Assembly (NCBI GenBank): GCA_035556395.1 | Contig: DATMFB010000086.1 | Coordinates: 1-34,086 of the forward strand | Source of the DNA: 73-13 sp035556395 | Lineage (GTDB): Bacteria > Actinomycetota > Actinomycetes > Actinomycetales > Microbacteriaceae | Length of the DNA stretch: 34,086 bases | Direction: 5' to 3' | Shown here: positions 24,372 to 32,194 of the stretch, piece by piece | Layout: each line of letters begins with the position of its first letter | Numbering within the stretch: position 1 is the first letter of the stretch | The notes under the pieces: model-generated | Told to the model about the DNA's origin: nothing | Databases searched by the model: none | What the model saw: only the letters and a program-made list of their open reading frames with translations | Translations under genes and position numbers: made by a program

Positions 24372-25411
24372 AGCTCGCGCACCTTCTGCCGGCGGACGAT
24401 CGCGATGAAGAACGGCGCGCCGACGAGCGCGGTGATGATGCCGACGTCGAGCTCGCCGGGGCGCGCGACGATGCGCCCGAGCACGTCCGTCGCGATGAGC
24501 AGGCAGGCACCGGTGAGCGCGGAGAACGGGAGCAGCCAGCGATAGTCCACGCCGACGAGCAGTCGGCACAGGTGCGGGACGACGAGTCCGACGAAGCCGA
24601 TCGGCCCCGCGACGGCCGTCGCCGCACCGCAGAGGAGCACCGCGCCGAGCGCGGCGAGACCGCGCACGATCGCGACCCGCTCCCCGAGGCCGGCGGCGAG
24701 CTCGTCGCCGAGCGCGAGCGAGTTGAGGCTGCGGGCGGAGATCAGGCTGATGACGGCCCCGACCGCGAGAAACGGCAGGACGGAGACGATCGAGTCGAAC
24801 GACGCCCCGCCGACGCCGCCGATCTGCCAGGACCTGACGTTCGCGGCGATGTCGTTGCGCGGGAGCGCGACGGCGGCGATGAACGACGCGAGCGCGGCGG
24901 AGGTCGCGGCCCCTGCGAGCGCGAGCTTGAGCGGGGTCGCGCCGCCGCGGCCGAGCGAGCCGATCGTGTAGACGAGGACGGCGGCGATCGCGGCGCCGAC
25001 GATCGCGGTCCAGATGATCCCGGTCGCCGTCCACAGGCCGAACCAGGCCATGCCCGTGACGACCGCGAGCGATGCGCCCATGTTCACGCCGAGGATGCCG
25101 GGGTCGGCGAGCGGATTGCGGGTGACGCCCTGCATGACGCCGCCGGCGAGCCCGAGTGCGGCGCCGACGAGTGCGGCGAGCACGGTACGCGGGATGCGCT
25201 TCACGACGACGGCCTGCCCGAGATTGTCGACCCCGCCGCCGAGCCCGGCGATGAGGTCATCCCAGCCGACGTCGCGCGAGCCGACCGCGACGGAGGCGGC
25301 GGCGAGCAGCACGAGGACGATGAGGACGGCGCCGAGCCAGAGCAGGCGGACGCGTCTCGGGCGCCGCACGATGGCGGCGCCCGAGACGGTCCGTTCCTGG
25401 ACTGCGGTCAC
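24368..25411 (-). CDS. Iron-siderophore ABC transporter permease 1 (FecC/FepD-like)
   Basis: A 347-residue permease of the same family as the next gene. After a short cytoplasmic N-terminus it shows RIPRTVLAALVGAALGLAGGVMQGVTRNPLADPGILGVNMGAS and AGPIGFVGLVVPHLCRLLVGVDYRWLLPFSALTGACLLIATDVLGR, the classical FecCD signatures, and about ten helices in all. The GTG at 25411 overlaps the binding-protein stop by one base (TAGTG). Together with the neighbouring permease and ATPase it makes a complete importer. Confidence 0.94.
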   Translation of the reverse strand: MTAVQERTVSGAAIVRRPRRVRLLWLGAVLIVLVLLAAASVAVGSRDVGWDDLIAGLGGGVDNLGQAVVVKRIPRTVLAALVGAALGLAGGVMQGVTRNPLADPGILGVNMGASLAVVTGMAWFGLWTATGIIWTAIVGAAIAAVLVYTIGSLGRGGATPLKLALAGAATSAALASFIAAVALPRNDIAANVRSWQIGGVGGASFDSIVSVLPFLAVGAVISLISARSLNSLALGDELAAGLGERVAIVRGLAALGAVLLCGAATAVAGPIGFVGLVVPHLCRLLVGVDYRWLLPFSALTGACLLIATDVLGRIVARPGELDVGIITALVGAPFFIAIVRRQKVREL

Positions 25412-26430
25412 TAGCCCTTGTCGGCAGCGGCCGCGAGCAGCTTCACGTAGTCGCCGAGCACCCACGAGATCGCGAGCGGCGTCGGGTTCGCGGCGGTGCC
25501 GAGCGGACCGTTCGGCAGGAGCACGACCGCGTTGTTCGCGATCGCCGGCATCTGCGAGAGCAGCGGGTCGGCCTTGAGCGCGTCGATGAGCGCCTGGTCG
25601 CCGTACGTGACGATGAGCTCGACGTCGTCGAACACGTCGACCTGCTCGGCACTGATCGTGCCGGAGAACGACCCATCGGCGGACGCCTCGACGACGCTCT
25701 TCGGCATCGTCAGACCGAGGTCCTCGAAGAACTTCACGCGGGTGTCGTGCGTCGTGTAGAAGCTCACCTCGCTGAGGTCGGTCGTGTCGATGTGCGTGAG
25801 GAACATCGTCGGCTTGCCGACGAGCTGCGGGTACGCGCCGACGGTCTCGGCCATCTGGGTCTCGAGGTCGGCGATGAGCGCCTGGCCCTCGGCCGCCATG
25901 CCCATGCCCGTGCTGTTGAGCTCGATCATCTCGCGCCAGTCGGTCGCCCATGCGGACTCGGTGTACGCGACGACCGGAGCGATCTCGCTCAGCGTGTCGT
26001 AGTCCTCCTGCGTCAGGCCGGAGTAGGCGGCGAGGATCACGTCGGGGTCGGTGTCCGCGACGGCCTCGAAGTCGATGCCGTCGGTCTCGTCGAAGAGCAC
26101 CGGCGTCTCGGCGCCCAGCTCGTCGAGCTTCTCCGCGACCCACGGCAGCAGCCCGTCGCCGTCGTCATCGCCGAAGTTGGCCGCGGCCATGCCGACCGGC
26201 ACGACGCCGAGCGCGAGCGGGACCTCGTGGTTCGCCCAGTTCACCGTCGCGATGCGCTCCGGCTTCTCGGTGATCGTCGTGGTGCCGAGCGCATGCTCGA
26301 TGACGATTGGATAGCCGTCCTGAGCGGCCGCGGGGCCGCTGTCGGTCGGGGTCGGGCTCGCCGAGCAGGCGGCGAGCGTCGCGGCCGCGGCGATGACCGC
26401 TGCAGTGCCGATGATGCGTGGGATGCGCAC
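25411..26430 (-). CDS. Iron-siderophore substrate-binding lipoprotein
   Basis: A 339-residue lipoprotein of the FecB/FhuD class (PF01497). The signal peptide ends in the lipobox TLAAC, so the protein is expected to be anchored on the outer face of the membrane. The core has the typical opening (YPIVIEHALGTTTITEKPERIATVNWANHEVPLALGVVPVG) and the later DPDVILAAYSGLTQEDYDTLSEIAPVVAY. The start is taken at the GTG 26430, with ggagg about eight bases upstream; upstream in-frame residues include the operator DNA. The siderophore type cannot be told from sequence. First gene of the operon, directly behind two iron-box operators. Confidence 0.93.
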   Translation of the reverse strand: MRIPRIIGTAAVIAAAATLAACSASPTPTDSGPAAAQDGYPIVIEHALGTTTITEKPERIATVNWANHEVPLALGVVPVGMAAANFGDDDGDGLLPWVAEKLDELGAETPVLFDETDGIDFEAVADTDPDVILAAYSGLTQEDYDTLSEIAPVVAYTESAWATDWREMIELNSTGMGMAAEGQALIADLETQMAETVGAYPQLVGKPTMFLTHIDTTDLSEVSFYTTHDTRVKFFEDLGLTMPKSVVEASADGSFSGTISAEQVDVFDDVELIVTYGDQALIDALKADPLLSQMPAIANNAVVLLPNGPLGTAANPTPLAISWVLGDYVKLLAAAADKG

Positions 26431-26451
26431 GGGGCATGTCCTCCAGATCAC

Positions 26452-26470
26452 TTTGGTGAGCCTCACCTTC
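26452..26470 (-). promoter_or_regulatory. DtxR/IdeR-like operator, proximal box
   Basis: Read on the minus strand as GAAGGTGAGGCTCACCAAA. It matches the 19-base IdeR consensus TTAGGTTAGGCTAACCTAA at 14 positions, including the AGG..AGGCT..ACC core. It lies about 21 bases before the binding-protein start and immediately next to the distal box. Confidence 0.75.
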
Positions 26471-26471
26471 A

Positions 26472-26490
26472 TTAGGTAAGGCTCGCCTAA
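26472..26490 (-). promoter_or_regulatory. DtxR/IdeR-like operator, distal box
   Basis: On the plus strand it reads TTAGGTAAGGCTCGCCTAA, matching the IdeR consensus at 16 of 19 positions. Its centre is 20 bases from that of the proximal box, about two helical turns, which would place two dimers on one face of the DNA. It implies repression of the siderophore operon when iron is plentiful. Confidence 0.88.
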
Positions 26491-26570
26491 TTTACATGAT
26501 CTGAATGCGACCGAGTGCGCTCCCCCATCTCACGAGCTCGTCGATCGTGGCGGGGTCGGCGCCGAAGCGA

Positions 26571-28082
26571 TCAGGCGGCGCGGCGCCTGGCGACGACGAT
26601 CCAGATCGCCGCGCCGATGAGCAGCACGAGGAGGACGAGCCCCCCGACCAGCCACCAGACCCAGCTCGACTGGTCGGCCGGGATCGGCTTCAGCTGGACC
26701 GTCAGGTGGCTGACGCTCTTGCCCTCGAAGCCCGGCACGAAGCCATCGTCGGGGTCCTGCATGAAGCCGTCGGGCGGAGTCGGGACGACGACCCGCAGGT
26801 CACCGCGCGCCACGACGTCCTCGAACATGAAGAGCCCGTCCACCGCATGCGTCGTCTGGACGAGCGTGCCGCCCTGCATGAGGTTCACGATGCCCTCCCA
26901 GGGCGGGCCGTCGACGCCGTCGCCGGTCTCGACGACCGCGCCGGAGATCGATCCGCTCGCCTTGGCCACCGGGAGCTTGTAGAGGTAGAGGTCGGCGCCG
27001 ACGATCCGCTCGCCGGCTTTCAGAGTCACCGGGCGCTCATCGACCGAGTACCCCGCCGCGGCCGCCTGCACGATCGCCTCGCCCGGCGGGAGTCCGCCGA
27101 TCGAGTAGACCCCGTCCTTGTCGGAGAGCACGGTGATCGGCTCGCCGGACTTCGGGACCACCGTGACGGTCGCGTTCGCGACGGGCTTGCGTGACTGGGC
27201 GACGAGGACGGTGCCGCTGAGCGCCGCCTTCGTGACGGGCGGAGTCGGCGTGGGGCTCGGCGTCGGGGTCGGCGTCGGCGTAGGGCTCGGCGTAGGCGTC
27301 GGGGTCGGAGTGGGCGTAGGGGTCGGAGTGGGCGTGGGAGTCGGCGTGGGTGTCGGAGTCGGCGTCGGGGTGGGGGTCGGGCCGTCCTTCGGCGTGAGGC
27401 TGAAGTTCACGTCCGAGGCGCCGCCGACCACAGGCGTCGCCTTGTCCGGCGTCGGCGCGAGGTGGAAGTACTGCACGAGGTAGCCGTAGGCGATCGCGAA
27501 GGCGATGCCGCCCTCGCCGTCCTCGACCGTGAACGATCCGTCGGCCCGCGTGTATGCGACGTCGTCGCCGACGACGACCATCGCGTCCGAGATCGGGGTG
27601 CCGGCCAGGTCGGTGACGGTGCCGAGGATGTCGAGCCCCACGGGCGGGGGCCCCGGCACCGCCGGGATGAGACCGAGCTTGAGGCCGGGCTGCGGCACGG
27701 CGAGGAAGTCCGCAGCCGCGAGATAGTGCGCGTACTTGCTCGGGTCGCTCGTGAAGAAGCGCTGCGTGAAGTCCTCGGCATACGCCTGGAAGGTGTACTT
27801 GCCCGGCGGGAGCTCCGCCTCGAACTTCCCATCCTCGTCCGTCTGCAGCACCGCGACGACGTAGTACTTGCTGTCGAAGACGGTCACGCTCGCATCGGGG
27901 ACCGGCGTCGCGGAGATCGGCTCGGTGATCGAGTTCTGCTTGAGGATCTGCCCGGCGTAGAGGCCGTTGTCGTTCTCCTCCTCGGCCGCGCTGGCGGCGG
28001 GCGCGGCCCCGACGAAGGCGACGAGCGCGAGGCAGAACGCCGTGGCGAACGCGGTCAATGGACGGCGAGCGATCGTCGACAT
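26571..28082 (-). CDS. Secreted membrane-anchored protein with carboxypeptidase-regulatory-like domains and a Pro-Thr linker
   Basis: A 503-residue surface protein. Signal peptide residues 1-33 (cleavage near ASA-AEE), then two beta-rich carboxypeptidase-regulatory/Ig-like modules (VTVFDSKYYVVAVLQTDEDGKFEAELPPGKYTFQAYAEDF; GTVTDLAGTPISDAMVVVGDDVAYTRADGSFTVEDGEGG). A Thr-Pro repeat spans residues 235-282. Two further modules follow (LSGTVLVAQSRKPVANATVTVV..DGVYSIGGLPPGEAIVQ; SGAVVETGDGVDGPPWEGIVNLMQGG). A C-terminal helix (WVWWLVGGLVLLVLLIGAAIWIVVA) with an RRRAA tail anchors it in the membrane. Probably an adhesin or envelope scaffold; no catalytic motif is visible. Confidence 0.85.
   Translation of the reverse strand: MSTIARRPLTAFATAFCLALVAFVGAAPAASAAEEENDNGLYAGQILKQNSITEPISATPVPDASVTVFDSKYYVVAVLQTDEDGKFEAELPPGKYTFQAYAEDFTQRFFTSDPSKYAHYLAAADFLAVPQPGLKLGLIPAVPGPPPVGLDILGTVTDLAGTPISDAMVVVGDDVAYTRADGSFTVEDGEGGIAFAIAYGYLVQYFHLAPTPDKATPVVGGASDVNFSLTPKDGPTPTPTPTPTPTPTPTPTPTPTPTPTPTPTPSPTPTPTPTPSPTPTPPVTKAALSGTVLVAQSRKPVANATVTVVPKSGEPITVLSDKDGVYSIGGLPPGEAIVQAAAAGYSVDERPVTLKAGERIVGADLYLYKLPVAKASGSISGAVVETGDGVDGPPWEGIVNLMQGGTLVQTTHAVDGLFMFEDVVARGDLRVVVPTPPDGFMQDPDDGFVPGFEGKSVSHLTVQLKPIPADQSSWVWWLVGGLVLLVLLIGAAIWIVVARRRAA
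27238..27380. repeat. Thr-Pro coding tandem repeat (hexamer-type)
   Basis: About 143 bases of degenerate ggcgtc/ggagtg/ggggtc-type hexamers encode an uninterrupted (TP)n run with two serine variants. Such repeats are prone to copy-number change, so the linker length may vary between strains. The reverse strand encodes an apparent (GV)n frame that is an artefact of the same repeat. Confidence 0.85.
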
Positions 28083-28130
28083 GGCCCCGACACTATCGGC
28101 ATCCGGGGGCCTGTCGGGCAGGATGGGCGC

Positions 28131-29069
28131 ATGAATCCCGCTTCGATCGCCGTCGTCGGCGGGGGCGTGATCGGCCGCACCGCGGCGCTCGAGCTGTCCG
28201 CCGCCGGCCACCGGGTGACCCTCATCACAGCCGACCCGCTCGAGGCGACCACGAGTGCGAAGGCGGCGGCCCTCGTCATGCCCTTCGCGGCGCATCCCGC
28301 CGATCGCATCGCCGCGTGGACCGTGCGGTCGATCGAGCGGCTCATGCGACTGGTCGACGACGCCTCCGCGGGGGTCCGGCTCGTCCACGGCTACGAGATC
28401 CACCGGACGAGTCGGCCCGAGCTCGACTGGGCGTCGTTCGCTCCCGACGCCTCCGAAGGTCCCGCGCCGGCGGGCCTCCCCGAGGGCATCGCCTCGGTCG
28501 TCAGCGCGACGATGCCGCTCGTGGACACGAGCTATCACCTGGCCTGGCTGCGGCGGGCCGGCGAGGCCGCAGGCGTCGAGGAGGTGATGCGGCGCATCGA
28601 CTCGGTCGACGACGCATTCGCCTATGGCGACCTCGTCGTCCTCGCGACCGGTCTCGGGACGAACGCGCTCGTCCCGGGCGCTGGCCTCTACCCCGTGCAG
28701 GGCCAGGTCGTCCGGGTCGCGAACCCGGGTAGCGTGCCCTGGCTCATCGACCAGGAGAACCCGGCCGGGCTGCTCTATGTCATCCCGCGGATCGACGAGG
28801 TCGTCGTCGGCGGGACCCAGATCCTCGGTGCGGACTCGGTCGAGCCGGACCCTGCCGTCGAGGCGGCGATCCTCGCCCGCGCGAGCGCGTTCTTCCCCTG
28901 GATCGCGGATGCACCCGTGACCTCACGCGCCGTGGGGCTGCGGCCGGGCCGCGACGCCGTGCGGCTCGAGCGGATCGGCGATGTCATCCACTGCTACGGG
29001 CACGGCGGCAGCGGCGTGACGATCGCGTTCGGCTGCGCGGAGGAGATCGTCGCCCTCGCGGGGACCTGA
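28131..29069 (+). CDS. FAD-dependent oxidoreductase, D-amino-acid-oxidase-like
   Basis: A 312-residue flavoenzyme of the DAO superfamily. The dinucleotide motif VVGGGVIGRTAALELSAAGH lies at residues 8-27, followed by TSAKAAALVMPF, where D-amino acid oxidases bind flavin. Then come YPVQGQVVRV, VIPRIDEVVVGGTQ and the C-terminal CYGHGGSGVTIAFGCAEEI, which is the hallmark of the DAO/DASPO group. Likely substrates are D-amino acids (neutral or acidic); sequence alone does not decide. ATG at 28131, 48 bases from the divergent Thr-Pro protein start. Ends 12 bases before the convergent GNAT gene. Confidence 0.88.
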   Translation: MNPASIAVVGGGVIGRTAALELSAAGHRVTLITADPLEATTSAKAAALVMPFAAHPADRIAAWTVRSIERLMRLVDDASAGVRLVHGYEIHRTSRPELDWASFAPDASEGPAPAGLPEGIASVVSATMPLVDTSYHLAWLRRAGEAAGVEEVMRRIDSVDDAFAYGDLVVLATGLGTNALVPGAGLYPVQGQVVRVANPGSVPWLIDQENPAGLLYVIPRIDEVVVGGTQILGADSVEPDPAVEAAILARASAFFPWIADAPVTSRAVGLRPGRDAVRLERIGDVIHCYGHGGSGVTIAFGCAEEIVALAGT

Positions 29070-29081
29070 CCCGCGCGGCCT

Positions 29082-29558
29082 TCAGCCGACCCGCTTCGCG
29101 AACCAGTGCGTCGCGTTCGGGTTGTCGTTGTAGCGCGGGACGTCCTCGTAGCCGCTCGTGCGGTAGAGGTGCTGCGCGACCTCGAGCGACTCGTTCGTGT
29201 CGAGCACGATCCAGCGCGCACCGAGCTCGACCGCCCGCGCCTCGAGACGGTCCATCAGCAGCCGGCTCCAGCCGCGCCCGCGCGCGGACGGGTCGATCCA
29301 GACGTGCTTGACCTCGAAGCAGGGCTCGCCGTCTCGATCGCCGATCCGGCGAACTCCGCCGCAACCGACCGCTGCGCCCGCATCGTCGCGCACGAGGATG
29401 AAGACACCGGTGGGCGGTGTGAACCACGCCGGGTCGGGGTGCACGACGCGATACCCGCCGGGGTGCGTCGTGAAGCCGAGCTCCCGACTCGTGAAGTAGT
29501 CGTCGAGCAGGCGGACCGCGACCGGGTCGTCGCTCGGGGTCTCGGCGAACGCGGGCAC
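29082..29558 (-). CDS. GNAT family N-acetyltransferase
   Basis: A 158-residue acetyltransferase. The acetyl-CoA loop is SARGRGWSRLLMDRLE, preceded by FEVKHVWIDP and followed by WIVLDTNESLEVAQHLYRTSGYEDVPRYNDNP, a typical GNAT C-terminal half with the SGY/GY motif. The protein starts with a GTG at 29558 (PAFAETPSDDP). The substrate is unknown. It is divergent from the AEC transporter, with 39 bases between starts, and convergent with the flavoenzyme. Confidence 0.88.
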   Translation of the reverse strand: MPAFAETPSDDPVAVRLLDDYFTSRELGFTTHPGGYRVVHPDPAWFTPPTGVFILVRDDAGAAVGCGGVRRIGDRDGEPCFEVKHVWIDPSARGRGWSRLLMDRLEARAVELGARWIVLDTNESLEVAQHLYRTSGYEDVPRYNDNPNATHWFAKRVG

Positions 29559-29597
29559 GCGGCGACGATACTCTCGATCGGTGGTCGTGATGCACGG

Positions 29598-30521
29598 ATG
29601 ATCGGGGTGCTCGAAGGCTTCGGCGTCATCGCGATCGTGATCCTCATCGGCTACCTCGCCGGGCGATCCGGGGTCCTCGGAAAGCACGCCGACTTCGTGC
29701 TCGCGCGGATCGCGTTCTACGTCCTGTCGCCGCCGCTCCTCTTCACCATCCTCGCCCGCGCGGACGTCCACACCCTCTTCTCCACGCAGCTGCCCGTCGC
29801 GGCGGTCAGCGCCGTCGTGATCTTCGCGATCTACCTCGGCGTCGCCCTCCTGATCTGGAAGCGGGCGATCCCGGAGGCGATCATCGGCACGCTCGGCGCC
29901 GGGTACCAGAACGCGAACAACATCGGGCTCCCGCTCGGGCTCTACATCCTCGGGGATGCGGCCGCGTCCGCGCCGATCGTGATGCTGCAGCTCATCGTCT
30001 TCGCACCGATCGCGCTCACGATCCTCGACGCGACGACCGGGGCGAAGCAGTCGATCGCCCGCACACTGACCCAGCCGCTGCGCAACCCCCTCATCATCGG
30101 CTCGGTGCTCGGGGTCATCTGCGCGGCCTTCGACTGGCTCCCGCCCGACATCGTGATGGCGCCATTCGACCTCATCGCGGCCGCGGCCGTGCCGATCCTG
30201 CTCCTCAACTTCGGCCTATCGCTCGCCGGCGAGCGCGTGCTGGCGGCCGGCCCGTATCGGAAGGACGTCATCCTCGCGAGCGCCCTCAAGCTCGTCGCGA
30301 TGCCGATCGCGGCATGGGCGATCGCGAAGTTCGCGTTCGGCCTCGACGGTCACGCGCTCTTCGCGGCCGTGATCCTCGCGGGACTCCCGAGCGCGCAGAA
30401 CGTCTTCAACTGGTCCCAGCGCTACGACCGCGGCGTCATCATCGGGCGAGACACCGTCTTCGTCACGACGCTCGGATCGATCGGCGCGCTCGTCCTGATC
30501 GCGTGGTTGCTGGCCGCCTGA
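29598..30521 (+). CDS. AEC family transporter (auxin-efflux-carrier-like)
   Basis: A 307-residue secondary transporter with about ten helices. N-terminal GVIAIVILIGYLAGRSGVLGKHADFVLARIAFYVLSPPLLFTILARAD and GAGYQNANNIGLPLGLYILGD (the conserved asparagine/glycine helix break) are characteristic, as is the C-terminal GHALFAAVILAGLPSAQNVFNWSQRYDRG. Substrates of bacterial members are often organic acids (malate, malonate); none can be assigned here. ATG at 29598. The following membrane-protein gene begins 19 bases after the stop. Confidence 0.9.
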   Translation: MIGVLEGFGVIAIVILIGYLAGRSGVLGKHADFVLARIAFYVLSPPLLFTILARADVHTLFSTQLPVAAVSAVVIFAIYLGVALLIWKRAIPEAIIGTLGAGYQNANNIGLPLGLYILGDAAASAPIVMLQLIVFAPIALTILDATTGAKQSIARTLTQPLRNPLIIGSVLGVICAAFDWLPPDIVMAPFDLIAAAAVPILLLNFGLSLAGERVLAAGPYRKDVILASALKLVAMPIAAWAIAKFAFGLDGHALFAAVILAGLPSAQNVFNWSQRYDRGVIIGRDTVFVTTLGSIGALVLIAWLLAA

Positions 30522-30540
30522 TCGCCACTAGCATTCAGCC

Positions 30541-31194
30541 ATGGAAGACGCGGAGCCGTCCCCGAGGCGTCGATTCAACGTCGAGCTCGTCGTCGTCATC
30601 CTGCTCGGCATCGCCTCCGTCGCGACCGCCTACGCGTCCTTCCAGTCCTCGCTCTGGGACAGCGTGATGTCCTCGAGCTACACCCGCGGGCAGCAGACGA
30701 AGACCGAGGCCGAGTCGATCTACCTCGAGGCGAATCAGCAGTACGCGCAGGACGCGCAGACCTACTCGCAGCTCGTCATCCTCGGGGTCGACGCGCTGAG
30801 CACCGACCCCGCCCTCGTCGAGTCGGCGGAGACGAAGATCAGCGCACTCACCATGACGAGCGTCGACGATGTGCTCGGGGCGGCCCTGGAGTGGTCGAAC
30901 ACGACCGGCGAGTATCCGCTGAACTCCGAGGACTACCTCGAGGCGCGATTCGGCGATTACCTCGCCCTCCAGGACGAGGCCGCCGCCTACGTCATCGCGG
31001 GGGACGAGGCCAACGGCTTCGGCGATCGGCTCACGCTCTACACCGTGCTCCTCGCCGTCGCCCTCTTCCTCCTCGGCATCGCCGCGGTCGTCTCGTCGAT
31101 GACGATCAAGCGGAGCCTCATCGTCATCGGCGGCGTCGTCACCGCGGTGGCGATCATCCTGACGACCCTCGTGCCGTTCACGCCCGTCGGATAG
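30541..31194 (+). CDS. Membrane protein of unknown function (three helices, large exterior loop)
   Basis: A 217-residue protein. A short basic N-terminus (SPRRR) is followed by a helix (residues 14-33), a long polar, glutamine/tyrosine- and acid-rich loop (about 34-160, for example YLEANQQYAQDAQTYSQLVILGVDAL), and two helices (166-187, 191-213). The polar loop is probably external. No catalytic motif. Similar DUF4337-like or 'hypothetical membrane' proteins occur widely in bacteria, but I cannot place it firmly. Follows the AEC transporter on the same strand by 19 bases. Confidence 0.8.
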   Translation: MEDAEPSPRRRFNVELVVVILLGIASVATAYASFQSSLWDSVMSSSYTRGQQTKTEAESIYLEANQQYAQDAQTYSQLVILGVDALSTDPALVESAETKISALTMTSVDDVLGAALEWSNTTGEYPLNSEDYLEARFGDYLALQDEAAAYVIAGDEANGFGDRLTLYTVLLAVALFLLGIAAVVSSMTIKRSLIVIGGVVTAVAIILTTLVPFTPVG

Positions 31195-31231
31195 GCTCAC
31201 GGCACCGATTCGCGCGGGAGCGGAGGCGCCG

Positions 31232-32185
31232 ATGGTCGACGGATACCGGCGATTCTCGACGCTCGGCGTGACGGAGACCGAGCGCATCGAGCGCTGGGAG
31301 CAGCACAACGCGGAGGCGCTCGTGCCGCTCGCCGCACGCTCGATCGACGGCGCGCCGCTCGAGGCGACCGAGGTCAACCTCCAGCTGCCGAACCTTCAGT
31401 TCGCGCACGTCAGCGCGAACCCGCACATCGTGGAGCGGACCACCGACCACATCACGGCGAGCGGGACCGACGGCGTCGCGCTCTACTTCTCCCTCGCGGG
31501 CGACGCCTTCTTTTACCACCAGGACGGCGTCCACCTGCAGCAGCCGGGGACCCTGCTCATCTGCGACACCTCGCAGCCCTTCATTCGCGGCTTCGCGCAC
31601 GGCCTCAGGGAGTACGTGCTCGTGGTGCCGCGCGAGGTGTTCGAGTCGACGACCGAGGGCAAGACGCCCCCGAAGCCGCTCGTGCTGCACTTCGCCGATG
31701 TCCCCGGGGGCGACGTGCACGCGGCGGCGCTCGCCCGGCTCGTCGAGCAGTCGCTCACCCAGCCCGACGACGCGAGCCTCGCCGCGACGGAGGAGAGCGC
31801 GCTCGATCTGCTGCGCACCATGTTCTCCGACGACGGCGCGCACTCCTCCTCCGCCTACCGTCGCGCCGCCGTCGCCTGGATCGAGCGCAACCTGCGCGAC
31901 CCCACCATCTCGGTCTCCCGGGTCGCGCAGGCGGTCGGGGTCTCGGAACGCCATCTCGCTCGCGCCTTCGGCGAGACCGGGACGGGCGTCGCGCGGACGA
32001 TCCTGACGCTCCGGCTCGAGCTCGCGAAGCGGCTGCTCGCGGAGTCCGGTGCGACGTCCGTTGGCGATGTGGCGCTCGCGAGCGGCTTCGTCTCGCACGC
32101 GCACTTCTCGCGCGTCTTCCGCGAGCGCTACGAGCTGAGCCCGATGGAGTGGCGCGCGACGCAGCTCTCGCCTCGCGTGCCCTAG
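31232..32185 (+). CDS. AraC-family transcriptional regulator with AraC_binding_2-type sensor domain
   Basis: A 317-residue regulator. Residues 1-200 form a beta-rich cupin-like sensor region similar to the AraC_binding_2 group (ALYFSLAGDAFFYHQDGVHLQQPGTLLICDTSQPFIRGF), and residues 208-310 the double helix-turn-helix (VSRVAQAVGVSERHLARAFGETGTGVARTILTLRLELAKRLLAESGATSVGDVALASGFVSHAHFSRVFRERYELSPMEWR). These regulators often control nearby catabolic genes; the phenol-hydroxylase-type gene at 33698 is a candidate target. Ends ten bases before the convergent sortase-substrate gene. Confidence 0.92.
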   Translation: MVDGYRRFSTLGVTETERIERWEQHNAEALVPLAARSIDGAPLEATEVNLQLPNLQFAHVSANPHIVERTTDHITASGTDGVALYFSLAGDAFFYHQDGVHLQQPGTLLICDTSQPFIRGFAHGLREYVLVVPREVFESTTEGKTPPKPLVLHFADVPGGDVHAAALARLVEQSLTQPDDASLAATEESALDLLRTMFSDDGAHSSSAYRRAAVAWIERNLRDPTISVSRVAQAVGVSERHLARAFGETGTGVARTILTLRLELAKRLLAESGATSVGDVALASGFVSHAHFSRVFRERYELSPMEWRATQLSPRVP

Positions 32186-32194
32186 TCGGGCGCT

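Noticed and set aside
27118..27483. Plus-strand frame encoding a Gly-Val repeat protein
   Set aside because: It is the complement of the Thr-Pro repeat in the real minus-strand gene and has no start signal or flanking domains.
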